NCBI RefSeq assembly: GCF_000720255.1
Contig: NZ_JOJE01000001.1
Coordinates: forward strand, 434,001 to 498,000
Direction: 5' to 3'
Source of the DNA: Streptomyces griseus subsp. griseus
GTDB taxonomy: Bacteria; Actinomycetota; Actinomycetes; Streptomycetales; Streptomycetaceae
Length of the DNA stretch: 64,000 nt
Shown: one piece after another, positions 53,788-61,735 of the stretch
How positions within the stretch are numbered: the stretch's first letter is position 1
How the letters are laid out: each line of letters begins with the position of its first letter
Made by a program: the position numbers and the translations under genes
The notes under the pieces: model-generated
What the model was told of the DNA's origin: nothing
What the model saw: the letters and a program-made list of their open reading frames with translations, nothing else
The model's database searches: none

Positions 53788-54572
53788 GCACGGAGTCGTT
53801 CACCGGGGGTGCGGCGCAGGCCTGGCTCGGCATGCTGGGCGGGCTGCGGAACGTCGTACGGCAGGAACTCGTCGCGCGCCAGCTCGACGAGCAGATAGTG
53901 GGCCGGTACCCGGTCGGGCAGCGGCTGCGGGTGCTCGACGTGGGGATGGGCCAGGGCACGCAGGCGCTGCGGCTGGCGCGGGCCGGGCACCAGGTGACCG
54001 GTGTGGAGCAGGACGCGACGATGATCGCGGCGGCCCGGGAGTCCCTGTCCGGCGAGCCGGAGGGCATCCGGGAGCGGATGCGGATCGTCGAGGGCGACGG
54101 CCGGGACACCGGCGTGCACTTCCTGCCCGGCAGCTTCGACGTCGTGCTGTGCCACGGCGTGCTGATGTACGTCGAGGAGCCGGACGCCCTGCTGGCCGGG
54201 CTGGCCCGGATGCTGGCCCCGGGCGGGCTGCTGTCGCTGCTCGTGCGCAACGGCGACGCGCTGGCGATGCGGCCGGGGCGGTCCGGCGACTGGGCCGCCG
54301 CCCTGGGCGCCTTCGACACGGCGGCGTACACCAACCGACTCGGGCTCGACGTCCGCGCGGACCGGCTCGCCACGCTGACGGCGACGCTGGCCGGGATCGG
54401 GGCGCCGCTGCGGAGCTGGTACGGCGTGCGGGTCTTCACCGACGACGCGGCGGACGGGGCGGAGCTGCCGCCGGACATGGACGCGCTGCTCGCGGCGGAG
54501 GAACGGGCGGGGCGCACGGATCCGTATCGCGGGGTGGCGGCATTGCTGCACCTGTGCGGGGTGCGTGGCTGA
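53784..54572 (+). CDS. SAM-dependent methyltransferase, probable CTG start
   Basis: Class-I methyltransferase of 262 residues with motif I VLDVGMGQGTQAL (about 51-63), acidic residue in VTGVEQD, motif II FDVVLCHGVLMYV and post-motif LAPGGLLSLLV. The fold is complete. Start: no ATG, GTG or TTG lies near the expected N-terminus; a CTG overlapping the DUF3043 stop codon (CTGA) has GGAGAG 6 nt upstream and gives the residues before the methyltransferase domain. The next in-frame ATG (53832) would remove 16 residues. Resemblance to tRNA-modifying CmoA/CmoM-like enzymes is weak, so the substrate is left open. It is followed by a stem-loop terminator. Confidence 0.85.
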   Translation: MSTESFTGGAAQAWLGMLGGLRNVVRQELVARQLDEQIVGRYPVGQRLRVLDVGMGQGTQALRLARAGHQVTGVEQDATMIAAARESLSGEPEGIRERMRIVEGDGRDTGVHFLPGSFDVVLCHGVLMYVEEPDALLAGLARMLAPGGLLSLLVRNGDALAMRPGRSGDWAAALGAFDTAAYTNRLGLDVRADRLATLTATLAGIGAPLRSWYGVRVFTDDAADGAELPPDMDALLAAEERAGRTDPYRGVAALLHLCGVRG

Positions 54573-54601
54573 CCTCCCCTCACACGAACGGGACACGAAG
54601 C

Positions 54602-54625
54602 GGGGCGGCCCTGGCGGGCCGCCCC
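54602..54625. terminator. Stem-loop between methyltransferase and small protein genes
   Basis: Perfect 10-bp stem GGGGCGGCCC / GGGCCGCCCC with a TGGC loop and a following TTCTT run on the plus strand. It lies between convergent genes. Confidence 0.8.
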
Positions 54626-54656
54626 TTCTTGCTGTCCTGTGGCGTCCTTCAGCTGT

Positions 54657-54875
54657 CTACGACGCCTGCTCCTCGGCGTGCAGGCTCATCGGGCCGTAGA
54701 TCTCCGTGACGTCCTCGAACAGCCGTACCTGGTCCGTGCCGCCTTCGAGCAGGGCCTTCCAGTGCTCCCCGACCCACGACTCGGCGTCTCCTTGGGTCGT
54801 GAACTCCTCCGGCTGCACCGCGGGCTGGACCTCCGTCCCGTCGGCCTTCTCGAACCGCCACGTCCATGCCGCCAT
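54657..54875 (-). CDS. Small conserved actinobacterial protein
   Basis: A 72-residue acidic protein with no enzymatic motif. It begins MAAWTWRFEKADGTEV and has GDAESWVGEHWKALLEGG and VRLFEDVTEIYGPMSL, suggesting a compact beta-alpha fold. GGGAGG lies 5 nt before the ATG, a strong site for so small a gene. I recall similar short proteins in many Streptomyces and Mycobacterium genomes, but not their function. It converges with the methyltransferase across a terminator. Confidence 0.8.
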   Translation of the reverse strand: MAAWTWRFEKADGTEVQPAVQPEEFTTQGDAESWVGEHWKALLEGGTDQVRLFEDVTEIYGPMSLHAEEQAS

Positions 54876-55022
54876 GTACGCCTCCCAGATGTGAACAGGT
54901 GCAGGGCATGAAGCCTATGTGTTCCCCCCGTCGCGCCGTCGAAGACCGCGGCGGTTGGTCGCCCGCGGGTCGCTTCGGGAACCCCGTGGGGGGTCTCGGG
55001 CGCGCACGCCGGACAGGGGACG

Positions 55023-56243
55023 GTGAGAATCGGTTGCGTGGAAGTTACTTTGCTCGGTACCGGTGCCCCCGACGGACTCCCCCGTCCCGACTGTCCCTGC
55101 GCGGTGTGCGCGACCTCGGTCGGGGCGGACGCGCGCGCGGCGACCGCGCTGCTCGTGGACGGGACGCTGCTGCTGGACCTGACGCCCGGCGCGGCGTTCG
55201 CGGCGGCGCGGGCGGGCCATTCACTCGCGGGTGTGAGGCAGGTGCTGCTGTCGCATCCGCACGACGGGCCGCCGGTCGAGGTGCCGGCCGGGGTGCCGCA
55301 GCCCGGGCGGGTGCCGGACGGGCGGGAGTTGACGCTGCTGACGGGGCATCGGGTGCGGGCGGTGGCGCTGGACGCGCCGGGCACGGGCTACGAGGTGACC
55401 GGGCCGGACGGGCAGCGGTTGCTGTATCTGCCGCCCGGGGGTGCGCCGGCCGGGCTGGCGGAGGGGCACTCCGCCGAGGCGTACGACATGGTGCTCTCGG
55501 ACGTGGTGGGGCGGCCGGACGCGTTGGCGAAGCTGCGGGCGGTGGGGTCGGTCGGACCGGCCACGGACGTGGTCACCGTTCACCTCGGCCACGGGGTTCC
55601 GCCCGGCGCGGAGTTGCGTCGGCGGCTCGCGGCGGCCGGGGCGCGCGCGGTGGCGGACGGGGCGACGCTGGTGGTCGGGGCGTACGAGGAGGTGCCGGAC
55701 GTGCCGCGGCGGACGCTGGTGCTGGGTGGGGCGCGGTCAGGGAAGTCCGTGGAGGCCGAGCGGCGGCTGGAGTCCTTCCCGGACGTCCTGTACGTGGCGA
55801 CGGGCGGGTCACGGGGCGGGGACACCGAGTGGGCGGCGCGGGTGGCCACCCATCAGGAGCGGCGGCCGGGGTCGTGGCGGACGGCGGAGACGTGCGACCT
55901 GGTGCCGCTGCTGGCGGAGGAGGGGGCGCCGGTGCTGATCGACTGTCTGTCCCTGTGGCTGACGGACGCGATGGACTCCGTCGGGGCGTGGGACGACGCG
56001 GTGTGGGCGGACGGGGGTGAGCGGGCGTTGCGGGCGCGGGTGCAGGAGTTGACGGCGGCGGTGCGGGCGGCCCGGCGGACCGTCGTCGCCGTGTCGAACG
56101 AGGTCGGGTCCGGCATCGTCCCGGCCACCGCGTCGGGGCGGCGGTACCGCGACGAGCTGGGCCGCCTGAACGCGGCGTTCGCGGACGAGTGCGAGCAGGT
56201 GGTTCTGGTGGTGGCAGGGCAGGGGGTGGTGCTGCGGGGGTGA
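55023..56243 (+). CDS. cobU: CobU (adenosylcobinamide kinase/guanylyltransferase) with N-terminal MBL-like domain
   Basis: Phosphorylates adenosylcobinamide and transfers GMP to it in assembly of the cobalamin nucleotide loop. The 406-residue protein is a fusion. Residues 230-406 are CobU: P-loop GGARSGKS (235-242), the guanylylated His277 in THQERRPGSWRTAE and a Walker B around LIDCLSLWLTD. Residues 1-225 resemble a PhnP-like metallo-beta-lactamase-fold phosphodiesterase (TLLGTGAPDGLPRPDCPCAVC), but the metal motif HxHxDH is degraded to HPHDGPP. The GTG start is tentative; a second GTG five codons in fits nearly as well. It is the first of three cobalamin genes spread over the next 7 kb. Confidence 0.87.
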   Translation: MRIGCVEVTLLGTGAPDGLPRPDCPCAVCATSVGADARAATALLVDGTLLLDLTPGAAFAAARAGHSLAGVRQVLLSHPHDGPPVEVPAGVPQPGRVPDGRELTLLTGHRVRAVALDAPGTGYEVTGPDGQRLLYLPPGGAPAGLAEGHSAEAYDMVLSDVVGRPDALAKLRAVGSVGPATDVVTVHLGHGVPPGAELRRRLAAAGARAVADGATLVVGAYEEVPDVPRRTLVLGGARSGKSVEAERRLESFPDVLYVATGGSRGGDTEWAARVATHQERRPGSWRTAETCDLVPLLAEEGAPVLIDCLSLWLTDAMDSVGAWDDAVWADGGERALRARVQELTAAVRAARRTVVAVSNEVGSGIVPATASGRRYRDELGRLNAAFADECEQVVLVVAGQGVVLRG

Positions 56244-56269
56244 GGCCGGGGTGTGGGCTCCCCCTGTTC

Positions 56270-57199
56270 TCAGGCCCCGGCGAGGTTCGGTTTGCGGGCG
56301 ATCAGTCGGTACGCGTTGGAGAACGCTGTGTGGCGGAGGACGGGGGCCAGGGTGTGGTCGAGGAGGGCGGCTGTGACGGTGAAGGGGGCTGTCGCCGGGG
56401 TGGGGAGGATGCGGGCGAGGGCGTGGACGGTGGCCTTGGTGAGGTCGGTGGGGGTGTGGGGGGCGTGACGGTCCAGGGTGACGATCGTGCAGCCCTGGTA
56501 CTCCAGCTCCACGAGGAGGTTGGCCGGAGGGATCAGGTGGAGGTGGGTGGGCTGGGTGTGAGGGTGCCACCACTTGCCCAGGAGTGAGGCGAACGTGCTG
56601 CGGGGGTTGGTGAGTTCGAGCAGGAGGTGGCCGCCGGGGCGGAGGGCCGTGAGGGCGGCGTGGAGCTCCGCCCGGGGGTCGTGGGTGCGCTCCAGGTGGT
56701 GCAGCATGCTGACGACGTCGTAGCGGGCCCGCAGGCGCGCGGTGATCTCCGGGGTGGTGAGGTGCCCGACGTGCGCCTCCTCCACCCGCTCCGCCGCCCA
56801 GGCCCGTTCCAGCCGGTGGCCGGGGTCGATGCCGTCGAAGGAGGTGTAGGGGAAGACCTCCTTCGCGACCTTGGGGAAGCGGGCGGTGCCCGTGCCCACG
56901 TCCAGCCAGCTCTCCGGCTCCGGGAACGGCAGTATCGCCCGGGCGGTGGCACGCAGGTGCCGGACCATGGGGACGCCGGGCGGGGCGGCCAGGGCGCGGC
57001 GGTGGTGCTCCCGTCCCTCCGCCGTGAGGCGCGGGTTCTGGAAGGCGTGGGCGCAGTCCACGCACTCGTCGAGGGTGAAGGCGCCCTGCTTGCGGGGGCG
57101 CAGACGCGTCGAGCCGCACCAAGGACAGTCCTCGCGGCGCGGCTCGTGGAAGTGCTCGATCGGCAGGGTGAGTTGCGTGTGTCTGGGCTTTCCGGGCAC
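56270..57199 (-). CDS. Class-I methyltransferase with N-terminal zinc-ribbon
   Basis: A 309-residue protein. Residues 20-55 hold CPWCGS and CVDCAHAFQNPRL, a likely structural zinc ribbon. Residues 90-220 are a SAM-dependent methyltransferase with motif I WLDVGTGTARFP, SFDGIDPG, MLHHLERTHDP and LRPGGHLLLELTNP. The C-terminal 90 residues are helix-rich. This zinc finger plus methyltransferase layout is seen in C-methyltransferases of polysaccharide or natural-product pathways, but the substrate is unknown. GTG start with GGGAG 7 nt upstream; the longer ATG frame reaches into the cobT promoter area. It is divergent from cobT and convergent with the cobU fusion. Confidence 0.82.
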   Translation of the reverse strand: MPGKPRHTQLTLPIEHFHEPRREDCPWCGSTRLRPRKQGAFTLDECVDCAHAFQNPRLTAEGREHHRRALAAPPGVPMVRHLRATARAILPFPEPESWLDVGTGTARFPKVAKEVFPYTSFDGIDPGHRLERAWAAERVEEAHVGHLTTPEITARLRARYDVVSMLHHLERTHDPRAELHAALTALRPGGHLLLELTNPRSTFASLLGKWWHPHTQPTHLHLIPPANLLVELEYQGCTIVTLDRHAPHTPTDLTKATVHALARILPTPATAPFTVTAALLDHTLAPVLRHTAFSNAYRLIARKPNLAGA

Positions 57200-57340
57200 G
57201 GGCGGCTCCCGACGGTGGGACAACAGAGGGACGTACGACAATCCGTTGCAAAACGGAACGTATGGGATCGGCCCCTCAGGTGCAATCACGTCACGGGGGT
57301 GTGGTGGCCATGTGGCGCGGTCCGGTTCGACCGGTGCCGG

Positions 57341-57346
57341 TACTGT
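57341..57346 (+). promoter_or_regulatory. -10 box for leaderless cobT transcript
   Basis: TACTGT ends 7 nt before the cobT ATG; there is no ribosome site between them. No convincing -35 box at the expected distance. Confidence 0.4.
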
Positions 57347-57353
57347 TCGGCGA

Positions 57354-58469
57354 ATGAGCTCGCTTAATCTCGACGACTTCACCGATCTGATCGAACGCCC
57401 CGACGGAGGGGTCCGCCGTGACGCCGAGGCGCGCCGGGAACGTCAGATCGTGCCGCCCGGATCGCTGGGGCGCCTCGACGACCTGGGTGAGTGGCTGACC
57501 GCGGCGCAGGGCTCCGTCCCGGTGCGGCCGGTGGAACGGCCTCGGGTGGTGCTGTTCGCCGGCGACCACGGCATCGCCGAGCTGGGGGTCTCCGCCCGGC
57601 CCGCGGGCAGCGCCGCGGAGTTGGTCCGGGAGGTCCTGGGGGGCGGTCGGCCCGTGTCCGTGCTGGCGCGGCGGCTCGGGGTGCCGGTGCGGGTCGTGGA
57701 CATGGCCCTGGACTGCGACCCGCAGACGCTGCCGGAGGACGTCGTACGGCATCGGGTGCGGCGCGGCAGTGGGCGTGTCGACCTGGAGGACGCGCTGACC
57801 CTGGAGGAGGCCGAGGCGGCCTTCCGGGCCGGGGTCGCGGTGGCCGACGAGGAGGCCGACTCGGGTACGGACCTGGTCGTGCTCGGTGATGTGAGTGTGG
57901 GCGGGACCACGGTGGCGGGGGTGCTGGTCGCCGCGCTGTGCGGGACCGACGCGTCCGTGGTGACCGGGCGGGGCGGTCTCGCGATCGACGACCTGGCCTG
58001 GATGCGCAAGTGCGCGGCGATCCGGGACGCGCTGCGGCGGGCCCGGCCGGTGCTCGGCGATCAGTTGCAGCTGCTGGCGACGGTGGGCGGGGCCGATGTC
58101 GCCGCGATGACCGGGTTCCTGCTGCAGAGCGCCGTACGGAAGACGCCGGTGATCCTGGACGGGGTGGTGGCCGCCGCGTGTGCGCTGGTGGGGCAGCGGA
58201 TCGCCTTCCGGGCGCCGGACTGGTGGCTGGCCGCGCACGACAGCGGGGAGCCGGGGCAGGCGAAGGCGCTGGACCGGATGGCGCTGGAGCCCCTGCTCGA
58301 TCACGGCGTGCGGGTGGGCGAGGGCGCCGGGGGCCTGCTGGCGCTCCCGCTGGTCCAGGCCGCGGCGGCGCTGGCGGCGGAACTCCCTGAGCGGCCGGAG
58401 AAGGCGGAGGAGCCGGAGGGCGCGGAAGACGAGAAGGCGGAGGAGCCCGAGGAGCCGGAGGAGGAGTAG
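57354..58469 (+). CDS. cobT: Nicotinate-nucleotide-dimethylbenzimidazole phosphoribosyltransferase
   Basis: Makes alpha-ribazole phosphate from nicotinate mononucleotide and a benzimidazole base for the lower ligand of cobalamin. The 371-residue protein has PPGSLGRLDDL (34-44), FAGDHGIAE (68-76), VLGDVSVGGTT (177-186) and the catalytic Glu323 in RVGEGAGG. It is full-length. Residues 345-371 form an extra acidic tail of repeated Glu/Pro units (KAEEPEGAEDEKAEEPEEPEEE-like), and the GAGGAGTAG end is duplicated, giving a second TAG just downstream. The start codon appears leaderless. A stem-loop follows. Confidence 0.94.
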   Translation: MSSLNLDDFTDLIERPDGGVRRDAEARRERQIVPPGSLGRLDDLGEWLTAAQGSVPVRPVERPRVVLFAGDHGIAELGVSARPAGSAAELVREVLGGGRPVSVLARRLGVPVRVVDMALDCDPQTLPEDVVRHRVRRGSGRVDLEDALTLEEAEAAFRAGVAVADEEADSGTDLVVLGDVSVGGTTVAGVLVAALCGTDASVVTGRGGLAIDDLAWMRKCAAIRDALRRARPVLGDQLQLLATVGGADVAAMTGFLLQSAVRKTPVILDGVVAAACALVGQRIAFRAPDWWLAAHDSGEPGQAKALDRMALEPLLDHGVRVGEGAGGLLALPLVQAAAALAAELPERPEKAEEPEGAEDEKAEEPEEPEEE

Positions 58470-58481
58470 AGGAGGAGTAGC

Positions 58482-58508
58482 GGTCCGGCCGGTTCGGCCC
58501 GCCGGACC
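58482..58508 (+). terminator. Stem-loop after cobT
   Basis: Stem GGTCCGGC / GCCGGACC (8 bp) with an 11-nt loop, starting 12 bp after the cobT stop codon. Weaker than the other terminators in the window. Confidence 0.5.
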
Positions 58509-58543
58509 ACACCGTCAGGGCCGGGCGGCGTTGCGCCGAGGCG

Positions 58544-58549
58544 TATAGT
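58544..58549 (+). promoter_or_regulatory. -10 box upstream of the MprF-like gene
   Basis: TATAGT lies 23 nt before the ATG at 58573, predicting a leader of about 15-17 nt. No clear -35 hexamer is seen. Confidence 0.4.
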
Positions 58550-58572
58550 GTCGGCCCATATGATCCCATCTC

Positions 58573-60273
58573 ATGGGATATGCCCGATTCGCCGTCTGGT
58601 ACCTGCGTCTCGTCGCGTTCGTCAACTTCCTCAGTGCGGTGTGGATGTCCCTGGGGCAGGACGTGCGGCGGCACAACCAGGAGGACCTGTTCACGCCGTA
58701 TCTGCTGACCGCCGGCTTCGCCCCCGGGGTCTTCACGGCGTTCCTGGCGATCACCATGCGGCGCAGAAAGCGTGCCGCGTGGATCCTCAACCTCGGGCTG
58801 GGCGGGGCGTTCCTCGCGCTGTTCGCGTTCGCCATGGCGTTCCCCGAGATCCGGCGCCATCCGCAGAACTGGGTCTCCTTCGGCCTGACCACCGCCTTCG
58901 TGGGCGCGCTGGTGCTCGGGCGGCGGGAGTTCTACGCCAAGGGTGACCGGGCCAACCCGAAGCTCGCGGCCGTCGTCGCCGTCGGCGGCCTGCTCGCCTC
59001 GTCGCTGCTCGCCGCGCTGCTGGTGACGGCGACCGACCGGGCGCGGGCCGCGTCCACCTTCGCCGAACGCTGGCGCTACGGCACGCTGCGGCTGGTCTCC
59101 ATCTCCGACTTCCGCTCCCCCGCCATCACCACCCCGAACTGGGTGGACGTGGCCATCAACGTGCTCAGTACGGCCCTGGTCCTCGCTGTCCTCTACGCCG
59201 CGTTCCGCTCCCGGCGCGCCGTCGACCCGCTCACCCGGGACGACGAGGAGCGGCTGCGGGAACTGCTGGAACGGCACGGGGAGCGGGACTCGCTCGGGTA
59301 CTTCGCGCTGCGCCGGGAGAAGAGCGTGGTCTGGTCCCCGACCGGCAAGGCGGCCGTCGCCTACCGCGTCGTCGGCGGGGTGTCGCTGGCGTCCGGGGAT
59401 CCGCTCGGCGATCCGGAGGCGTGGCCCGGGGCGATCGAGCCGTGGCTCGCCGAGGCCCGCGCGCACGGGTGGATCCCGGCGGTGATGGGGGCGAGCGAGG
59501 AGGCCGGGACGGTGTACGCGCGGCACGGGCTCGGCGCGCTGGAGCTGGGGGACGAGGCCGTGGTGGAGGTCGCCGACTTCACCCTGGACGGGCGCGCCAT
59601 GCGCACCGTACGCCAGGCGTACAACCGGGTGCGGCGGGCCGGGTACACCGTGCGCGTACGGCGCCACGAAAACATCCGGGCCGACGAGATGGCCCGGCTG
59701 GTGCGGCGCGCCGACGGCTGGCGCGACGGGGCCACCGAGCGTGGCTTCAGCATGGCGCTGGGGCGGCTCGGGGACCCCGGGGACGGGCGGTGCGTGATGC
59801 TGGAGTGCGCGGACGCCCAGGGCGAGGTGAAGGCGCTGCTGTCGTTCGTGCCGTGGGGACCGAAGGGGCTGTCGCTGGACCTCATGCGGCGCGACCGGGA
59901 CTCCGAGAACGGGCTGATGGAGTTCATGGTCATCGAACTGTTGCGGCGCGCCGGGGAGATCGGGGTCACGCAGGTGTCGCTGAACTTCGCGATGTTCCGC
60001 TCGGTCTTCGAACGGGGCGCGCGCCTCGGTGCCGGGCCGGTGCTGCGACTGTGGCGGTCACTGCTCAGCTTCTTCTCCCGGTGGTGGCAGATCGAGTCGC
60101 TCTACCGCGCCAACGCCAAGTACCGGCCGATCTGGGAGCCGCGGTTCCTGCTCTTCGAGAAGAGCGCGGACCTGCCCCGCATCGGTCTCGCGTCGGCGCG
60201 CGCGGAGGGGTTCCTGGAGGCGCCGGGGCTGCCGGGCCGGCTGCGTCGCGGGCACCTGGAGACCCACCGGTGA
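58573..60273 (+). CDS. DUF2156 phosphatidylglycerol lysyltransferase-like membrane protein
   Basis: A 566-residue MprF/LysX-type enzyme that probably transfers an amino acid or other acyl group from tRNA to a membrane lipid. The N-terminal 210 residues contain five to six transmembrane helices. Residues 225-560 form two GNAT-like DUF2156 domains with FALRREKSVVWSPTGKAAVAYR, GVSLASGDPLG and FVPWGPKGLSLDLMRRD, then LMEFMVIELLRRAGE, LNFAMFR and the terminal LYRANAKYRPIWEPRF signature. No fused lysyl-tRNA synthetase is present. The next gene is coupled by a GTGA overlap. Amino acid specificity cannot be read. Confidence 0.88.
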   Translation: MGYARFAVWYLRLVAFVNFLSAVWMSLGQDVRRHNQEDLFTPYLLTAGFAPGVFTAFLAITMRRRKRAAWILNLGLGGAFLALFAFAMAFPEIRRHPQNWVSFGLTTAFVGALVLGRREFYAKGDRANPKLAAVVAVGGLLASSLLAALLVTATDRARAASTFAERWRYGTLRLVSISDFRSPAITTPNWVDVAINVLSTALVLAVLYAAFRSRRAVDPLTRDDEERLRELLERHGERDSLGYFALRREKSVVWSPTGKAAVAYRVVGGVSLASGDPLGDPEAWPGAIEPWLAEARAHGWIPAVMGASEEAGTVYARHGLGALELGDEAVVEVADFTLDGRAMRTVRQAYNRVRRAGYTVRVRRHENIRADEMARLVRRADGWRDGATERGFSMALGRLGDPGDGRCVMLECADAQGEVKALLSFVPWGPKGLSLDLMRRDRDSENGLMEFMVIELLRRAGEIGVTQVSLNFAMFRSVFERGARLGAGPVLRLWRSLLSFFSRWWQIESLYRANAKYRPIWEPRFLLFEKSADLPRIGLASARAEGFLEAPGLPGRLRRGHLETHR

Positions 60274-61010
60274 GCACGCTCGCCCGCTGGGCCCGCGCGG
60301 AGTGGGGACCCCTCTACGCCGCCGTGCGCGAGCCGCTGCTCGACAGGCGCTGGGCGGCGGTTCCGATGACGCTGGGGGCGGTGTGTCTGACGGCGGCCCT
60401 GCAGGTCACGCAGAACCAGTCATGGGGGCACGGGCCGGTCCAGGACATCGGGGCCGTACGCGCCGGGGACCCCCTGTGGCTCGCCCTGCTGCGCACCCCG
60501 CTGTCGCTCTTCGTGCCGGCGCTGGACCTGCCCGTGTGGGGTGCGCTCGCGCAGATCCTGCTGGTGTTCGGGATCGCTGAGATCTGCCTGGGCCGGTGGC
60601 GGACCCTCGTGGTGGCGTACGCCGCCACCCTCGCCGGCACTTTGTACGCCCGTACGGGCATCTCTCTGGGGCCCGACGCCCCGTTGGGCCTGCCCGCCGC
60701 GGACGCGCACGTCGTCGACACCGGCCCGTCGGCCGCGGTGGTGGGTCTGGCGGTGTTCGTGGGTCTGCGTTACGGGGCGTACGTCACCGCGGGCGCGGTG
60801 GTCGTGGCGATGGTCGTCGAGGTCCTGCTGAAGGAGAACCTGGCCGGAAAGGAGCACCTGGCGGCGATCGTGGGGGTGCCGGCGCTGTACGTGGTCCCGG
60901 TGTGGCGGCGGCGTCAGCGGCCGTCCGGGAGTTGCGCCGGGTCGGGTTTGCCGCCCAGCCAGTCCTCGAACGCCCGGCGGGGACGGGACCAGCGGCGGTC
61001 GTGCCGGTAG
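60270..61010 (+). CDS. Rhomboid-like membrane protein coupled to the lipid aminoacyltransferase
   Basis: A 246-residue membrane protein with about six helices. It carries TGPSAAVVGLAVF, where GPS occupies the place of the rhomboid catalytic Ser, and KEHLAAIVGV with a His near the C-terminal helix, so it may belong to the Streptomyces rhomboid-like family related to the protease at 25.9 kb. Catalysis is uncertain. The GTG overlaps the previous stop by 4 bp. Its last 32 codons (basic, Ser/Arg-rich) run 97 bp into the convergent gene and are probably a neutral read-on rather than a functional domain. Confidence 0.72.
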   Translation: MSTLARWARAEWGPLYAAVREPLLDRRWAAVPMTLGAVCLTAALQVTQNQSWGHGPVQDIGAVRAGDPLWLALLRTPLSLFVPALDLPVWGALAQILLVFGIAEICLGRWRTLVVAYAATLAGTLYARTGISLGPDAPLGLPAADAHVVDTGPSAAVVGLAVFVGLRYGAYVTAGAVVVAMVVEVLLKENLAGKEHLAAIVGVPALYVVPVWRRRQRPSGSCAGSGLPPSQSSNARRGRDQRRSCR

Positions 61011-61675
61011 GCGCGCAGCCCGGCCTTGGCCCGGGCGCGGGGGCGGTTGCGGTAGAAGCGGCGGGCCCAGGCGGAGCCGGGGCGGGCCAGGCGGATGGCG
61101 CCGACCAGGGCGATGAAGGGGATGATCACGCCGAAGACCGCGAGGCGGGCCTTGCCCTTGAAGAGGGCGATGAGGGCGAAGAGGAAGTTCACCCCGATGG
61201 TGCCGAGGGCGGTGCCACGGTTCTGGGCCTCCTCGCCGGAGAGGTTGTTGACCCCGAACGGGGCGAAGCCGAGGAGGAGCAGGCCCACCAGGGCCGCCGT
61301 GACCACCACGACCTCGACGCTCTTGCGGCCGTCCTCGGTCCAGTAGACGTCGTCGAGGTGCAGGATCAGCGCGAACTCGTCGAGGACGAGCCCGGCGCCG
61401 ATGCCGAACAGGACCCCGCACAGGGCGGAGCCGAAGCCGAACCGGCTGCTGGCGACCGCGCCGAAGCCGCCGATCAGGGTGAGCAGGATCCCCGGGACCA
61501 CGTGGTGGATGTGCACCCCACCCGCCGACTCGACATTGCGGAACGGGCCCTTGCCCGCCCGGATGAGGCGGGTGACGCCCCGGGTGATGACGAAGGTCAG
61601 GACCAAGGAGGTGAGAGCGAGGAGGAGCGGCAGTTTGCCCGGCTCGATGATGTTGCGCTGCAACCAATCTCCCAT
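60914..61675 (-). CDS. Integral membrane protein with conserved His and Asp motifs
   Basis: A 253-residue protein with about five to six transmembrane helices and a basic cytoplasmic C-terminus (FYRNRPRARAKAGLRAYRHDRRWSRPRR). Conserved-looking polar motifs within the membrane region, GGVHIHHVVPG (about 50-60) and VLDEFALILHLDDVYW (about 96-111), suggest metal or substrate contacts. I do not recognise a named family. It is divergent from cobS and overlaps the rhomboid-like gene convergently by 97 bp. Confidence 0.75.
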   Translation of the reverse strand: MGDWLQRNIIEPGKLPLLLALTSLVLTFVITRGVTRLIRAGKGPFRNVESAGGVHIHHVVPGILLTLIGGFGAVASSRFGFGSALCGVLFGIGAGLVLDEFALILHLDDVYWTEDGRKSVEVVVVTAALVGLLLLGFAPFGVNNLSGEEAQNRGTALGTIGVNFLFALIALFKGKARLAVFGVIIPFIALVGAIRLARPGSAWARRFYRNRPRARAKAGLRAYRHDRRWSRPRRAFEDWLGGKPDPAQLPDGR

Positions 61676-61723
61676 ATGCGCACTTTATCCCTGACCCCCT
61701 GAGGCGCTCCTCCGACCGCCCGG

Positions 61724-61729
61724 TAACCT
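61724..61729 (+). promoter_or_regulatory. -10 box for leaderless cobS transcript
   Basis: TAACCT ends 6 nt before the cobS GTG, with no ribosome site. No good -35 box is visible. Confidence 0.4.
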
Positions 61730-61735
61730 GCGCCG

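Noticed and set aside
54876..55022. Cobalamin riboswitch or 6C-type RNA before the CobU fusion
   Set aside because: There are C-runs and G-runs, but no B12-box-like sequence and no pair of C-loop hairpins.
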